A stretch of DNA of 64,000 nucleotides, from the NCBI GenBank assembly GCA_005776585.1, contig SXOX01000185.1:20013-84012 (forward strand), given 5' to 3'. The notes beneath the pieces are model-generated. The model ran no database searches, had not been told where the DNA came from, and saw only the letters and a program-made list of their open reading frames with translations. A program made the translations under genes and the position numbers. Source of the DNA: Pseudomonadota bacterium (lineage in GTDB: Bacteria > Myxococcota_A > UBA9042 > GCA-2863065). Of this stretch, positions 8,255 through 17,426 are shown one piece after another (the first letter of the stretch is position 1; the number at the start of each line of letters is the position of its first letter).

Positions 8255-11200
8255 TCAATGGCAGATCTGCTGCCGCGCCACCGTGTCGGCGCTGCAGCTG
8301 AAGAAGCCCGACGAGCAGCCCGTGACCCACGTCCCGTTGTTGCCGCACGCGGGCGGCAAGCTGCCCGTGAACGCCTGCTGCGTGCCGCTGCAAAAGCCAA
8401 GCACCGTGTCACAGTGCCCCCCGACTTGCGTATACAGCGGAGTGCTCGCGCCGTCGCAGTCGAAGTCGAAGCTGCCATCCCCCCGGTGAGAGGCGAACCA
8501 CCCGGGCTGACCCGGGTAGGCGTACCCGTTGTAGTCGTAGCAATCGCTGGCGTTGGTCACGTTATAGCCGTTGCCGGCACCACAGCGGCACTGTCCGCTC
8601 GAGCCGCCGTAGCCATCACTGTCGTTGTCCACGTAGAACCAAGAGCAGCCGCCGGCGCCAGGCTCATCCGACTGGCCATTGCAGTTCTCGTCGGGCCCAC
8701 CGCAGATTTCCGACTTGCCGGGGTTCACGTTGCCGTTCGAGTCATTGCAGTCGAACTGCCCCTTGTTCGAAGCGTCGTACTTGCCGCTCACCGCGCAGAG
8801 GCACTTCTTCTGGTCGATAGGCCAGCCATCATCGTCGCCATCGTAGTAGTAATTCTTGCACTGCGCAGACCCCTCGGGATCGACCTTCTTGTCGCAGTCG
8901 TCGTCCTTGCCGTTACAGACTTCGCCGGCACCGGGCTTGACGTTCTTGTCCTTGTCGTCGCAGTCGCCCGACAGCAGCGCCGTGTGCTTGCCCGAGGGCG
9001 GGGCTTGAGGGCAGCCGCACACCGAGTCGTTCTCGAGCCCCCAGCCATCGCCGTCGCCGTCTTGAAAGAGCGTGACACAGCCGCCCGCGCCGAGCTCGTC
9101 AGTGCCAAAGACGCAGTTGTCGTCCTTGCCGTTGCACGTCTCCTGCGCCCCATGCCGCGCCGTGGGATCGGCAGGCGCGCAATCGGTCACGTTGGGGTCG
9201 CCGTCGTTGTCGATGTCCAAGTCGCAGGCGTCGCCCTGGCTGTCCTGGTCGAGGTTGGCTTGCGCCGCGTTGGAGACCGTCGGGCAATTGTCGGCCGCGT
9301 TCAGGACGCCGTCGTTGTCCATGTCCGGGTCGCACGCGTCGCCGAGCTTGTCCGTATCCGTGTCCGTCTGATCGCTGTTCTTGGTCGCAGGGCAGTTGTC
9401 GGTCGCGTTCAGTACTCCGTCACCGTCGAGGTCGCCGTCGCACACGTCACCCTGACCATCGCCGTCCGTGTCGACCTGAGCGGGGTCGGCCACGTCCGGG
9501 CAGTCATCGGCGCCATTGGCGACCTGGTCGCCATCGCGATCCGGATCGCAGGCATCCCCGATGCCGTCGCCATCGAGGTCGGCCTGCGTCGGATTGGCGA
9601 CGTCCGGGCACGTGTCGGTCCCGTTCGGCGTGCCATCGCCGTCCTTGTCGGGATCGCAGGCGTCCCCGGGCCCGTCGCCGTCGAGATCGGCCTGATCCTT
9701 GTTGGCCGCGTCCGGGCAGTTGTCCTGCCCGTTGGAGATGGTGTCGCCGTCGCGGTCCTGATCACACGCATCGCCAAACGAATCCTGGTCCAGATTGGCC
9801 TGCTCCAAGTTGGGCACGAGCGGGCAGTTGTCGGTCGCGTTGGGCACGCCGTCCTCGTCGATGTCCGGATCGCACGCGTCGCCGAGGCCGTCACCGTCGG
9901 TGTTCTTCTGGTCGGCGTTGGCGACCGTCGGGCAGTTGTCCGACGCGTTCAGGAGCCCGTCATCGTCCGCGTCGGCGTCACAGGCGTCGCCCTTGCCGTC
10001 CTGATCGGCGTCGAGCTGATCGGGGTTGGGCACGAGCGGGCAGTTGTCCTCGGTATTGAGCTTGCCATCGTCGTCCTTGTCCGCGTCGCAGGCGTCGCCC
10101 TTGCCGTCCAGGTCCGAGTCGGTCTGGTCCGGATCGTAGGTCGCGGGGCACGCGTCCAGTACGTCGGCCACGCCATCGTTGTCGTCGTCCTCGTCACAGC
10201 CGTCGCCCTTGCCGTCCTGATCGACATCGGCCTGGTCCGCGTTGGGCGTGATCGGGCAGTTGTCCTTCGCGTTCTGCACGCCGTCGCCGTCGATATCCTT
10301 GGCGCACACGTCGCCGATGCCGTCGCCGTCAAAGTCGTCCTGACCCGGATTGGGCACGACCGGGCAGTTATCGACGCCGTCGAGCAATCCGTCGTTGTCG
10401 TCATCCTCGTCGCAGACGTTACCGAGGGCATCGCCGTCGGTGTTGATCTGCTCCGGATCAAAGATCGTGGGACAGTCGTCCAGCGCGTTCATGACCGCGT
10501 CGTCGTCCTGGTCGTCGTCGACGCAGTCCTTGGTCCCGTCACCGTCCTGATCCGGAAAGCCCTCGTCCTTCTGGCCGTTGCAGTCGTCATCGACGGCATT
10601 GCACGCCTCGACCGCAGGCTCTTGACCCGAACAGGTGACCTTGCCACCGGAACACAGCGTCTTCCCGGGACACGTGCCGTGGTCATTGGTCAACGCACAG
10701 AAGATGCCGTCGAGCCCTTCGTCAGTCGCGCCATTGCAGTCGTTGTCCTTGCCGTCGCAGACCTCGACGTTGGCCGGTGGCGCGTCACACGCCGACAACC
10801 CGCCGGGGCCGCACCACCGCAAGCCAAGGCAGGTCCCCGTCGCGTTCTTGCCCGACGCGCACGTCGTCTTGGCCGCCTGCTGGATGGCCCACTTGGAGCA
10901 CGTGCACTGGCCTGACGTGGGGATGCACTGCTTGACGTTGGCGCCGCCGACCGAGACCTCGCCGCAGGTGTAGCCCTCGGGACAGGCGCCGTTGGCGCAC
11001 GCGATCCCGCAGAAGCTGCCCTCCTCGGCCGACTTTGGGATGCAATAGCTGTCCAGGCCCGCGCCGGCGTTGCCGCAGTCCGCGTGGGACAGACACGGCC
11101 GGCAGAGCTCGAGCGAGCGGTCGAGGCAGAGGAAGACTAGGTCGGTCGAGCCCTCGTACTTCGCGCAGCCGTAGCCGGGCGGACACGCATCGACGCAGCT

Positions 11201-11554
11201 GATGGTGCAGACCTGGCCGTCCTTCGAGGGCACGCAGTAGCCGCTTTGACAGTCCTCGCCCGTGACGCACGGCGTGCCCAGGTGGCCTTGCCCCGGCTCC
11301 TTGCTGTCCGAGCCGTCAGACGGCGAAGGCCCCGCATCTCCGGAGCCATCGGCGCAGCCGTCACACGGCGCGGGTGTCGAGCCGTCCTTGCCCGCTGCGT
11401 CCTTGCCCGACGCATCCGCGGGGGCGATGCCATCGGCGCCTAGCGCGTCGGCCTCTGGGACCGGGAAGAAGACGCCGTGCCCGTCGGTCTCCTCGTTGGT
11501 ACAGCCGAGCGCGATCCAGAGCACGATAAACCCGATGATGCGCGCCACGTTCAT
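8255..11554 (-). CDS. Large lipoprotein with Cys-rich, thrombospondin type 3 and MopE-type metal-binding repeats
   Basis: The start at 11554 (MNVARIIGFIVLWIALGC) gives 1,099 residues with a lipoprotein signal; the longer ORF-track version is antisense to the acyl-CoA-ligase gene. After an Asp/Ala/Gly linker comes a disulfide-rich region (CQSGYCVPSKDGQVC, CPPGYGC, CGNAGAGLDSYC). Next is a MopE-type motif (CDGKDNDCNGATDEG), then twelve thrombospondin type 3 repeats (residues ~335-790) of the form DxDxDGxxDxxDNCPxxxNxxQ. The C-terminal third has more C-N-G-K-D-D-N-C motifs and ends in a short Cys-containing region. Type 3 repeats wrap many Ca2+ ions into a rigid rod, and MopE motifs are linked to metal binding. 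The product is therefore probably a calcium-stiffened surface lipoprotein, perhaps for adhesion or envelope structure. No enzymatic domain is seen. Confidence 0.9.
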   Translation of the reverse strand: MNVARIIGFIVLWIALGCTNEETDGHGVFFPVPEADALGADGIAPADASGKDAAGKDGSTPAPCDGCADGSGDAGPSPSDGSDSKEPGQGHLGTPCVTGEDCQSGYCVPSKDGQVCTISCVDACPPGYGCAKYEGSTDLVFLCLDRSLELCRPCLSHADCGNAGAGLDSYCIPKSAEEGSFCGIACANGACPEGYTCGEVSVGGANVKQCIPTSGQCTCSKWAIQQAAKTTCASGKNATGTCLGLRWCGPGGLSACDAPPANVEVCDGKDNDCNGATDEGLDGIFCALTNDHGTCPGKTLCSGGKVTCSGQEPAVEACNAVDDDCNGQKDEGFPDQDGDGTKDCVDDDQDDDAVMNALDDCPTIFDPEQINTDGDALGNVCDEDDDNDGLLDGVDNCPVVPNPGQDDFDGDGIGDVCAKDIDGDGVQNAKDNCPITPNADQADVDQDGKGDGCDEDDDNDGVADVLDACPATYDPDQTDSDLDGKGDACDADKDDDGKLNTEDNCPLVPNPDQLDADQDGKGDACDADADDDGLLNASDNCPTVANADQKNTDGDGLGDACDPDIDEDGVPNATDNCPLVPNLEQANLDQDSFGDACDQDRDGDTISNGQDNCPDAANKDQADLDGDGPGDACDPDKDGDGTPNGTDTCPDVANPTQADLDGDGIGDACDPDRDGDQVANGADDCPDVADPAQVDTDGDGQGDVCDGDLDGDGVLNATDNCPATKNSDQTDTDTDKLGDACDPDMDNDGVLNAADNCPTVSNAAQANLDQDSQGDACDLDIDNDGDPNVTDCAPADPTARHGAQETCNGKDDNCVFGTDELGAGGCVTLFQDGDGDGWGLENDSVCGCPQAPPSGKHTALLSGDCDDKDKNVKPGAGEVCNGKDDDCDKKVDPEGSAQCKNYYYDGDDDGWPIDQKKCLCAVSGKYDASNKGQFDCNDSNGNVNPGKSEICGGPDENCNGQSDEPGAGGCSWFYVDNDSDGYGGSSGQCRCGAGNGYNVTNASDCYDYNGYAYPGQPGWFASHRGDGSFDFDCDGASTPLYTQVGGHCDTVLGFCSGTQQAFTGSLPPACGNNGTWVTGCSSGFFSCSADTVARQQICH
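9180..10555 (-). repeat. Tandem coding repeats: twelve thrombospondin type 3 units
   Basis: Twelve units of about 36-39 codons, each centred on D(N/D/A/T)CP, as in DNCPVVPNPGQ, DNCPITPNADQ, DACPATYDPDQ and DNCPTVSNAAQ. The DNA is repetitive, with recurring gggcagttgtc and ccgtcgccgtc blocks, so recombination-driven copy-number change and assembly collapse are both plausible here. Confidence 0.85.
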
Positions 11555-11654
11555 GGGTGCAGCGTCGTGAGGTCGGCCTTGGCTGTCAAGCACGACCGAC
11601 CATTGACCACTTCCAGCGCCAGTGCTACGCGGCGGGCCCGATGAGGAGGACCCC

Positions 11655-13316
11655 ATGAGCCAGCCCGGCGCGATCGCAACGATGCTCCAGAACCTGCGGA
11701 CCTTGGGCGACAAGCCTGCGCTGTTCGAGGTCCGTGGCCGCGAGGTGGTGCCGGTGGCCGGGCGCGAGCTGCACCTGCTGGTCGGTCGCGTACGCGGTCT
11801 GCTCACGACGCTCGGGGTCCAGCCGGGCGATCGCGTCGCCCTGCTCGCGGGCAACAGCGCGCGTTGGGTGGCGGCGGACCTCGGCATCCTGGCGAGCGGT
11901 GCCATCGCCGTACCGCTGTATTCGCGCCAGGAGCCCAAGGAGCTCGCCGCGATGCTGCGCGACTGCGAGCCCACGGTCCTGCTCGTGTCGGACAAGGACC
12001 TCGCCGACAAGCTGCTGGAGGCATGGCCCGAGGGTCGCGAGCGCACGGCGTTGTTCGACCTCGCCTTCGCGCACGAGCCCACGGCCGAGCCGGAGCACGC
12101 GCATCGCCCCGACGACGTGGTCACGATCATCTACACGTCCGGCACGAGCGGCGAGGCCAAGGGCGTCATGATCACGTCAGGCAACCTGGACTTCATGGTC
12201 CCGGTCACCGCCAGCCGGGTCGAGGAGCTCACCGGCAAGCGCGGCCACCCGGACAAGGTGTTCCATTACTTGCCGTTCTGCTTTGCGGGCTCGCGCATCG
12301 CGCTCTTCACGCAGCTCGTACGGCCAAACCCGGTGCTGCTCTCGACGGACCTGACAAAGGTGCTCGACGAGATGCTGGCGGCCGATCCGCACTACTACCT
12401 CAACGTCCCGGCCGTGCTCGAGCGCATCAAGGCCGGGGTCACCGCCAAGATTCGCGAGAAGGGCGGCATCGGCTGGACACTCTACAGCCGCGCGCTCGAC
12501 GCCAATGCGCGCATCCTGGCGGGCAAGGGCGGGCTGGGCGATCGGGCGGCGGTCGCCATCGCGCGTAAGTTCGTGTTTCCCAAGATCAAGGAGGTGCTCG
12601 GCAAGAGCCTGGAGTTCCTCATCTGCGGCTCAGCCCCGCTGTCTCCGGAGACGCAGAGCTTCTTCGAGCTGATGAACGTCCCGGTGTATCAGGTGTACGG
12701 CCTCACGGAGACCACGGCCATCGTGACCATCGACCGGGCGCGGCAGCCGGGCGCATCGGGCGAGCCGGGGAAGGTGGGGCACGCCATCCCGGGGGTGGAG
12801 ATGAAGCTCGGCGAGGGCGATGAACTGCTCACGCGTGGACCGCATATCTTCCACGGCTACTGGAACAAGCCGGAGATCTCGGCGGAAGCGCTCGTCGACG
12901 GCTGGTTCCGCACGGGCGACCAGGCCGAGATCGACGCGGCGGGCAACCTGCGCATCGTGGGGCGCGTCAAGAACCTTATCAAGCCGGAGTCGGGCCACTG
13001 GGTCGCGCCGGAGCCACTGGAGGAGCGGCTCAAGGAGGCGTGCGAGGGCGCCGAGCATGTCGTCGTCATCGGTCATGGGCGCCCGTTCCTCGGCGCGCTG
13101 GTCGCGGGCACCGGCCTCGACGTGGCACGCATCCAGGCCGCGGTCGACAAAGTCAACGCCGATCTGCCGCATTACCGCCGCATTCGCGCCTTTGCGCACG
13201 TGGGTCCAGCGCTCACCATCGAGAGCGGGCTCCTGACCGCCAACGGCAAGCTCCGCCGCAAGGTGATCGAGGCCGCGCACGCCAGCGCGATTGCGGCCAT
13301 GTTCTCCAAGCCGTAG
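11655..13316 (+). CDS. AMP-dependent synthetase (long-chain acyl-CoA ligase-like)
   Basis: The start is the ATG at 11655, behind GAGGAGGA; 553 residues. Adenylate-forming enzyme motifs are present in order: the phosphate-binding loop YTSGTSGEAKGVM (~159), VYGLTETTA (~350), WFRTGDQAEI (~416) and the hinge IVGRVKNLIKPESGHWVAPEPLEE with the following C-terminal domain. The layout, with a GHW..PEPLE segment after the hinge, fits long-chain fatty-acid-CoA ligases. These activate a carboxylate with ATP to an acyl-AMP and then a CoA thioester. Genes for fatty acyl reduction (15663-17381), FadL-type uptake (29274-30827) and a crotonase (30920-31684) elsewhere in the window make fatty acids the likely substrate. 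The lipoprotein gene on the other side is divergent, with a 100-bp spacer. Confidence 0.9.
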   Translation: MSQPGAIATMLQNLRTLGDKPALFEVRGREVVPVAGRELHLLVGRVRGLLTTLGVQPGDRVALLAGNSARWVAADLGILASGAIAVPLYSRQEPKELAAMLRDCEPTVLLVSDKDLADKLLEAWPEGRERTALFDLAFAHEPTAEPEHAHRPDDVVTIIYTSGTSGEAKGVMITSGNLDFMVPVTASRVEELTGKRGHPDKVFHYLPFCFAGSRIALFTQLVRPNPVLLSTDLTKVLDEMLAADPHYYLNVPAVLERIKAGVTAKIREKGGIGWTLYSRALDANARILAGKGGLGDRAAVAIARKFVFPKIKEVLGKSLEFLICGSAPLSPETQSFFELMNVPVYQVYGLTETTAIVTIDRARQPGASGEPGKVGHAIPGVEMKLGEGDELLTRGPHIFHGYWNKPEISAEALVDGWFRTGDQAEIDAAGNLRIVGRVKNLIKPESGHWVAPEPLEERLKEACEGAEHVVVIGHGRPFLGALVAGTGLDVARIQAAVDKVNADLPHYRRIRAFAHVGPALTIESGLLTANGKLRRKVIEAAHASAIAAMFSKP

Positions 13317-13343
13317 CCTCTCGGCGGCGGCAAGGAGGCGGGT

Positions 13344-15107
13344 GTGCGTGCAGCGATTGGGATGACCTTGGTAACGGTGTGCCTGGGCTGCGGCGACGCA
13401 GGTACGACGGGCGCGCTGGTGACGGCGGACGTGAGCGCGACGGCCGACGGGACGTGCCTCGACTGCGACGCGACGGTGACGCCGGAGGTCGCGACGGCGG
13501 CGGATACGACTACCGTTGCGCCAGACGTGAGCCCGCCGTTCGACGGCGACACCTCGCCCACCGACACGGCGACGCCGCCCGCGTGCACGGTGGACGGCGC
13601 AGCGCTCGCGGCGAAGAACCTCGCCTCCCTCCAGCGCTTTGGGCTCGCGCGCTCCGGTGCGATCGTGCGCGGCACGTTCTCCGGCGTCATCACGCTCTAC
13701 AACGAGCCGCACGGCACGTTGACCCTCACCGAGGTGCCGTTCGGCTGGTCGTTCCTCGCCGGCCAGACCGTGCAGGTACCGCTGCCAAAGGGCGTCACGC
13801 CCCAGAACGGCGAGCCGTGGGTGCTGGGCCTGTCCCAGGCGTATCCGACGAAGGTCGCGACCAACCTCGTATGGAGCCCCGTCCACGCGGCGATGCCGGT
13901 GGCGAGCATCCCGGAGGGCGCGGCGGTGGGCTACCGTGCGTTGAAGGACGCCTCGGTCGCCGTGGTGCGTATCACCAAGCAGGACAAGTACCGCACGCGC
14001 TTCGAGGTCGTCGAGACGCTCGCGGGCACGCTCCCCGCCGCCTTCGAGGACAACTGGTACGCCGAGTGGGGCCTGCCGTATCCAAAGCCGTCCACAGAGA
14101 CGACCTGGCTCGCGACGGTCACTGGCGTCTCCACGATCGTGCGCACCGGCGACATCCTCGGCAGCGTGGTCGACTTCCGGCCCGACACGCCCGAGCAACG
14201 GGCGACGATCACGGCCGCGCTGAAGGCGTCGACGAGCCCGTTCGGCGGCAAGACGATCGCGTCGGTCAAGGCCGCACGTGAGGCGATGTACGACGCCTAT
14301 CGCTTTCGGAAGGCGCCGATGGTCGTCGAGTCGGTGGTCTCGGGCGTCGGCGAGGAGTGCTGCACTGGTGCCGGCGGCACGTTCGTCTCGAACCACGTCA
14401 CAGCGGTGCTGTTCGGCCAACCGCCTGCGGACTTCGTCGTCGGTGGCCACGCGCACTACAGCAAGGATCAGTGCAAGGACGCCATCCTCTACGCGCTGGA
14501 GTCTGCGACCGCCCCCTCGGCGGACGTGCTCGCGGCGCTGGGCTGCGAGAAGCCGTCCACGGTCGGGCTCGACACGTCGCACACCAAGGACAGCGCGCGC
14601 ATCTCCGCGCGGCGGGGCGCGACCGAGCCCAACCGCGCCCAGGTGAAGGCGTGGCTCGCGACGCGCCTGCCCGAGCTCGACGTGCGCCCCGTCGACGCGC
14701 CGCTGAACCCCAAGGCGAGCGAGGGCCAGCCCGGACCCTGGTCAGAGACGCCGGACGCCGCCGAGGCGTTTGCAATGGCAACGAGCGCCATCCTGCTCAC
14801 GATCGAGGCCGTGACGACCGATCCGGTGACCCAGGCCAAGACGGTGCGGTTCTCGACGACGTGGTCGCTCTACGAGTACGACCACTTGGTCAAGTCCGAG
14901 GCGGTGGTGACCTTCACCTGCGGCGATCCGCGGTGGCTCGAGCCCAAGTCGCGCTGGATCGCGCCGCTCGTGCTACTGGACGCCCAGTACACGGGGCCCG
15001 GCGCGCCGCCGGACCTGTCACGCGCGTTCTTCCTGCCAGACGTGCTCGTGCCGGAGTCCGCGATGACCATGCAGCTCGCCAACGATCTGGCGCAGGTGTT
15101 CAACTAG
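13344..15107 (+). CDS. Lipoprotein of unknown function
   Basis: 587 residues. The GTG at 13344 is preceded by AAGGAGG, an excellent ribosome binding site. The N-terminus (MRAAIGMTLVTVCLGC) looks like a lipoprotein signal and is followed by a Thr/Asp/Ala linker with a CLDC pair. I do not recognise the remaining ~520 residues. They appear globular, with an N-terminal beta-rich part (~85-260), a segment with adjacent cysteines (GEECCTGAGG, ~337) and a GGHAHYSKDQC motif (~372). The position of His residues and cysteines could support metal binding, but this is a guess. The gene starts 27 nt after the acyl-CoA-ligase-like gene, so the two are probably co-transcribed. Its 3' end overlaps the convergent YkgJ-type gene by 8 nt. 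Confidence 0.75.
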   Translation: MRAAIGMTLVTVCLGCGDAGTTGALVTADVSATADGTCLDCDATVTPEVATAADTTTVAPDVSPPFDGDTSPTDTATPPACTVDGAALAAKNLASLQRFGLARSGAIVRGTFSGVITLYNEPHGTLTLTEVPFGWSFLAGQTVQVPLPKGVTPQNGEPWVLGLSQAYPTKVATNLVWSPVHAAMPVASIPEGAAVGYRALKDASVAVVRITKQDKYRTRFEVVETLAGTLPAAFEDNWYAEWGLPYPKPSTETTWLATVTGVSTIVRTGDILGSVVDFRPDTPEQRATITAALKASTSPFGGKTIASVKAAREAMYDAYRFRKAPMVVESVVSGVGEECCTGAGGTFVSNHVTAVLFGQPPADFVVGGHAHYSKDQCKDAILYALESATAPSADVLAALGCEKPSTVGLDTSHTKDSARISARRGATEPNRAQVKAWLATRLPELDVRPVDAPLNPKASEGQPGPWSETPDAAEAFAMATSAILLTIEAVTTDPVTQAKTVRFSTTWSLYEYDHLVKSEAVVTFTCGDPRWLEPKSRWIAPLVLLDAQYTGPGAPPDLSRAFFLPDVLVPESAMTMQLANDLAQVFN

Positions 15108-15663
15108 CTGGGTCAGCGTCCTTGGCGCGCCAGAGCCGCCCAATGGCCTCGTGGGACAGGTTCTGCTCCGGCGCATTGGTGCACACGTAGCGCTCGCACT
15201 CGATGGGCCGCGCCGCGTAGATGCGGCAGCCGCTGCCATCGAAGAACACACACGGCCCGCGCAGGAAGCGGTAGAGGTCGTCCACGCGCGAGGCCGGCGG
15301 TAGCGCCGGCTGCCCGAAGCGATCGAGCTTGACCGGCACGAAGACGGGCACCCGCTCGCCGTCCACCTCGGCCTCGTCGATGACCAGGAACTGGCGCACG
15401 AAGGCGTCGGGCTCGAGTCCCAGCGTCGCCGCGGCGCGGTCGGCCTCACCCGGTCCGAACCAGCCGGGGCTCGTGCGGCAGCAGATCCCACGACGGACGC
15501 AGCCCTTCTCGGGCGCGGGATGGGGATCGGGCTCTTCGTCGAGCCAGTAGGGGTTGTCTGGTGCGTCCGAGCTCTCGGTAAGTGCTCCGGAGGCTCCGGA
15601 GGCTCCGGAGGCTCGTGAGACGGTTCGCTCGTCGAGGATGCGAAAGGCGCCGCGACGCCCCAT
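15100..15663 (-). CDS. YkgJ family cysteine-cluster protein
   Basis: 187 residues. The cysteine arrangement CVRRGICC...CVFFDGSGCRIYAARPIECERYVC is that of the YkgJ/UPF0153 (CxxCxxCC, PF03692) family, thought to bind zinc or an iron-sulfur cluster. No biochemical role is firmly assigned to the family. The start codon overlaps the stop of the fatty acyl reductase gene (TGATG), which predicts translational coupling and membership of that operon. The N-terminal ~45 residues are not part of the domain and include a Ser-Gly-Ala tripeptide repeat encoded by a 9-bp direct repeat. Confidence 0.85.
   Translation of the reverse strand: MGRRGAFRILDERTVSRASGASGASGALTESSDAPDNPYWLDEEPDPHPAPEKGCVRRGICCRTSPGWFGPGEADRAAATLGLEPDAFVRQFLVIDEAEVDGERVPVFVPVKLDRFGQPALPPASRVDDLYRFLRGPCVFFDGSGCRIYAARPIECERYVCTNAPEQNLSHEAIGRLWRAKDADPAS
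15584..15614. repeat. 9-bp tandem repeat (gctccggag x3 plus partial)
   Basis: Three perfect copies of gctccggag followed by gctc lie inside the YkgJ-type coding sequence and encode a Ser-Gly-Ala repeat. Unit changes would stay in frame, lengthening or shortening the N-terminal linker only. Confidence 0.9.
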
Positions 15664-17381
15664 CAGCCCTCGGCGACGAGGCGCAGCCGGGGCAGCTCAC
15701 CGGTGCTCGCGTCACGCAGCTCGCCGGGGCGCGGCAGCCGAAACGCGTGCTTGGGCGTGTAGGTCTCCGGGTCCTTGCCCTCGATCTGAGGGAAGCACCA
15801 CTTGCGCAGGCCGGGCATCTGCACCTCGGTCCAGTAGTCGCGCCAGACGATGGCGTCGGGCTCCCACCGAAACTCGGGCTCGACCACGTCCACGCTGGCC
15901 AGGCCCTGGGTCTCGAAGACCCAGTGGTTGTCGTAGATGAACGGCTTGAACAGGTCCAGGATGCGATCGACGCGCTCGAGCTGCTTGTCGGTGCCGTCTG
16001 CGGCGTTCGCGAGCCGCTCGGCGTGGCCCTTGATGAACTCGGGCGCCTTTTCGGCGACGCGCTCGGCGACGGACTTGACGCCCCGCGCCAGCGCCCTGAC
16101 GTTGTCATTGGACAGCAGGTGCCCCTGCGGCGCGTTCTTCGCGTCGAGCCGCGACATGACCAGCCGCTCACGGGTCGTCTCGCCAAAGCGGCGGTAGTGC
16201 TTGCGATAGCCGAGCCCGGTGAGCTCGGCGGCCCGCCGGATCGTGAGCTGGTTCTGCTCCGAGGTGCCGCTCTGGTAGACCTCGCGGTGAGTCCCTTGGA
16301 GCATGGCCGCCGTCGCAATGGTGAGTCCGTTGCAGCACAGGTCGACCGGGACGACGTCGAACGGGAGGGTGGGCTTGGACACGAGGTGGCGAAAGCCGGT
16401 GCCGAGTAGGTAGACGAGCGGCCCGCTGGTGTTGAAGCCCTCGTTCCAACCCGGGAACGGGAAGCTGACCGCGCACTCGACGATCGCGGGCCGGAACACC
16501 GAGAACGCCACGCCGAGCTCCCTCGCGCGACGCTTGAGCATGCCCTCGGCGAGGCTCTTGGACCATGTATACGTATTTGGCCATCCGAAGCGTGCGGCGC
16601 GCTCACTGCCGAAGTCGGCCATGAGGCGCTTCAGGCGCTCTTTGCGCTCGCGGGCCTTCATGTTGCGCACGAGCGTCTGGTTGCCCGGGTTGAGCTTCTT
16701 TTCGCGAATGCGCTCCATGACCAGCGCGTCCAGCTCGGCCTCGCGCTCCGGCGTCTCCTCGGACGCGACGATGCGCTCGACCTCGGCCTGCACCTCGGCG
16801 TACTCCACGTCGGGGTCCATCGAGCCACCGTCAGGCCGGTAGTCCTCGCGCAGCACCTCGGCGATACGGCCTGGGCGATTGCCGGCGACGTAGCAGGTCG
16901 AGACGTGCAGGAGCTTGGCCTTCTGGCAGGAGGCCGTAAACGTGACGCAGTTTGTCGCGCCGTCGACGTTGGTGGCGATGGCCTCGCGGATGTCGGGGTT
17001 GAAGTCGACGAGCCCAGCGACGTTCACGATGACGTCGACGTTCTGCTGGAGCCGCGCCTTGACCTCGGGCTCGAGGCCGAAGTCGACCTCGGAGACGTCG
17101 CCCTCCACGACCTCGATGCGGTCGGCCAGGAACGCGCCGAGGTCGGCGCCATACTGCTCGTGGAGGCCCTTGAAGCAGTAGTTCGTCGCGATGATCTGCT
17201 CGAAGCGCTCGTGCGCGGGGCGGAGCCCCTTCTTGCGGAGGAGCACGTAGATGCGGCCGACCTCGGGCACGCGGTCGAGCACCATGGCGAGCCAGACCTT
17301 GCCGAGGAAGCCCGAGGCGCCGGTGACGAGCAGGTGCTTGCCACGAAACGAGTCACGAATCGAAAGACGGGAGCTGCTCAC
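15663..17381 (-). CDS. Fatty acyl-CoA/ACP reductase (alcohol- or aldehyde-forming, FAR family)
   Basis: I prefer the GTG at 17381, because GGAGG lies 7 nt upstream; the ATG at 17420 used by the ORF track has no comparable site. It gives 572 residues. An extended short-chain dehydrogenase (Male-sterility/NAD_binding_4) fold is clear: the nucleotide-binding VTGASGFLGK at ~19-28, EGDVSEVDFGL, and the catalytic Tyr-x3-Lys in TYTWSKSLAEG at ~270. The C-terminal ~150 residues form the helical domain typical of fatty acyl reductases. The enzyme should reduce an acyl thioester with NADPH to an aldehyde or fatty alcohol, as a wax, ether-lipid or signalling-lipid precursor. It lies between a HAD-like gene upstream (46-nt gap) and the YkgJ-type gene downstream (coupled stop/start). 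Chain length and the exact product cannot be told from the sequence. Confidence 0.88.
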   Translation of the reverse strand: MSSSRLSIRDSFRGKHLLVTGASGFLGKVWLAMVLDRVPEVGRIYVLLRKKGLRPAHERFEQIIATNYCFKGLHEQYGADLGAFLADRIEVVEGDVSEVDFGLEPEVKARLQQNVDVIVNVAGLVDFNPDIREAIATNVDGATNCVTFTASCQKAKLLHVSTCYVAGNRPGRIAEVLREDYRPDGGSMDPDVEYAEVQAEVERIVASEETPEREAELDALVMERIREKKLNPGNQTLVRNMKARERKERLKRLMADFGSERAARFGWPNTYTWSKSLAEGMLKRRARELGVAFSVFRPAIVECAVSFPFPGWNEGFNTSGPLVYLLGTGFRHLVSKPTLPFDVVPVDLCCNGLTIATAAMLQGTHREVYQSGTSEQNQLTIRRAAELTGLGYRKHYRRFGETTRERLVMSRLDAKNAPQGHLLSNDNVRALARGVKSVAERVAEKAPEFIKGHAERLANAADGTDKQLERVDRILDLFKPFIYDNHWVFETQGLASVDVVEPEFRWEPDAIVWRDYWTEVQMPGLRKWCFPQIEGKDPETYTPKHAFRLPRPGELRDASTGELPRLRLVAEG

Positions 17382-17426
17382 CAAAGTACCTCCAACCAGT
17401 CCCCGAGAGGCGATGTCCATGCGCTG

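Noticed and set aside
7748-10915. 1,055-aa + ORF opposite the TSP3 lipoprotein
   Set aside because: Val/Ala/Arg-biased antisense translation of the repeat region that also runs through the aldolase gene in another frame.
12630-14582. 650-aa ORF on the - strand
   Set aside because: Antisense to the acyl-CoA-ligase-like and lipoprotein genes, both of which have good starts and recognisable features; the shadow is Arg/His/Asp-rich.
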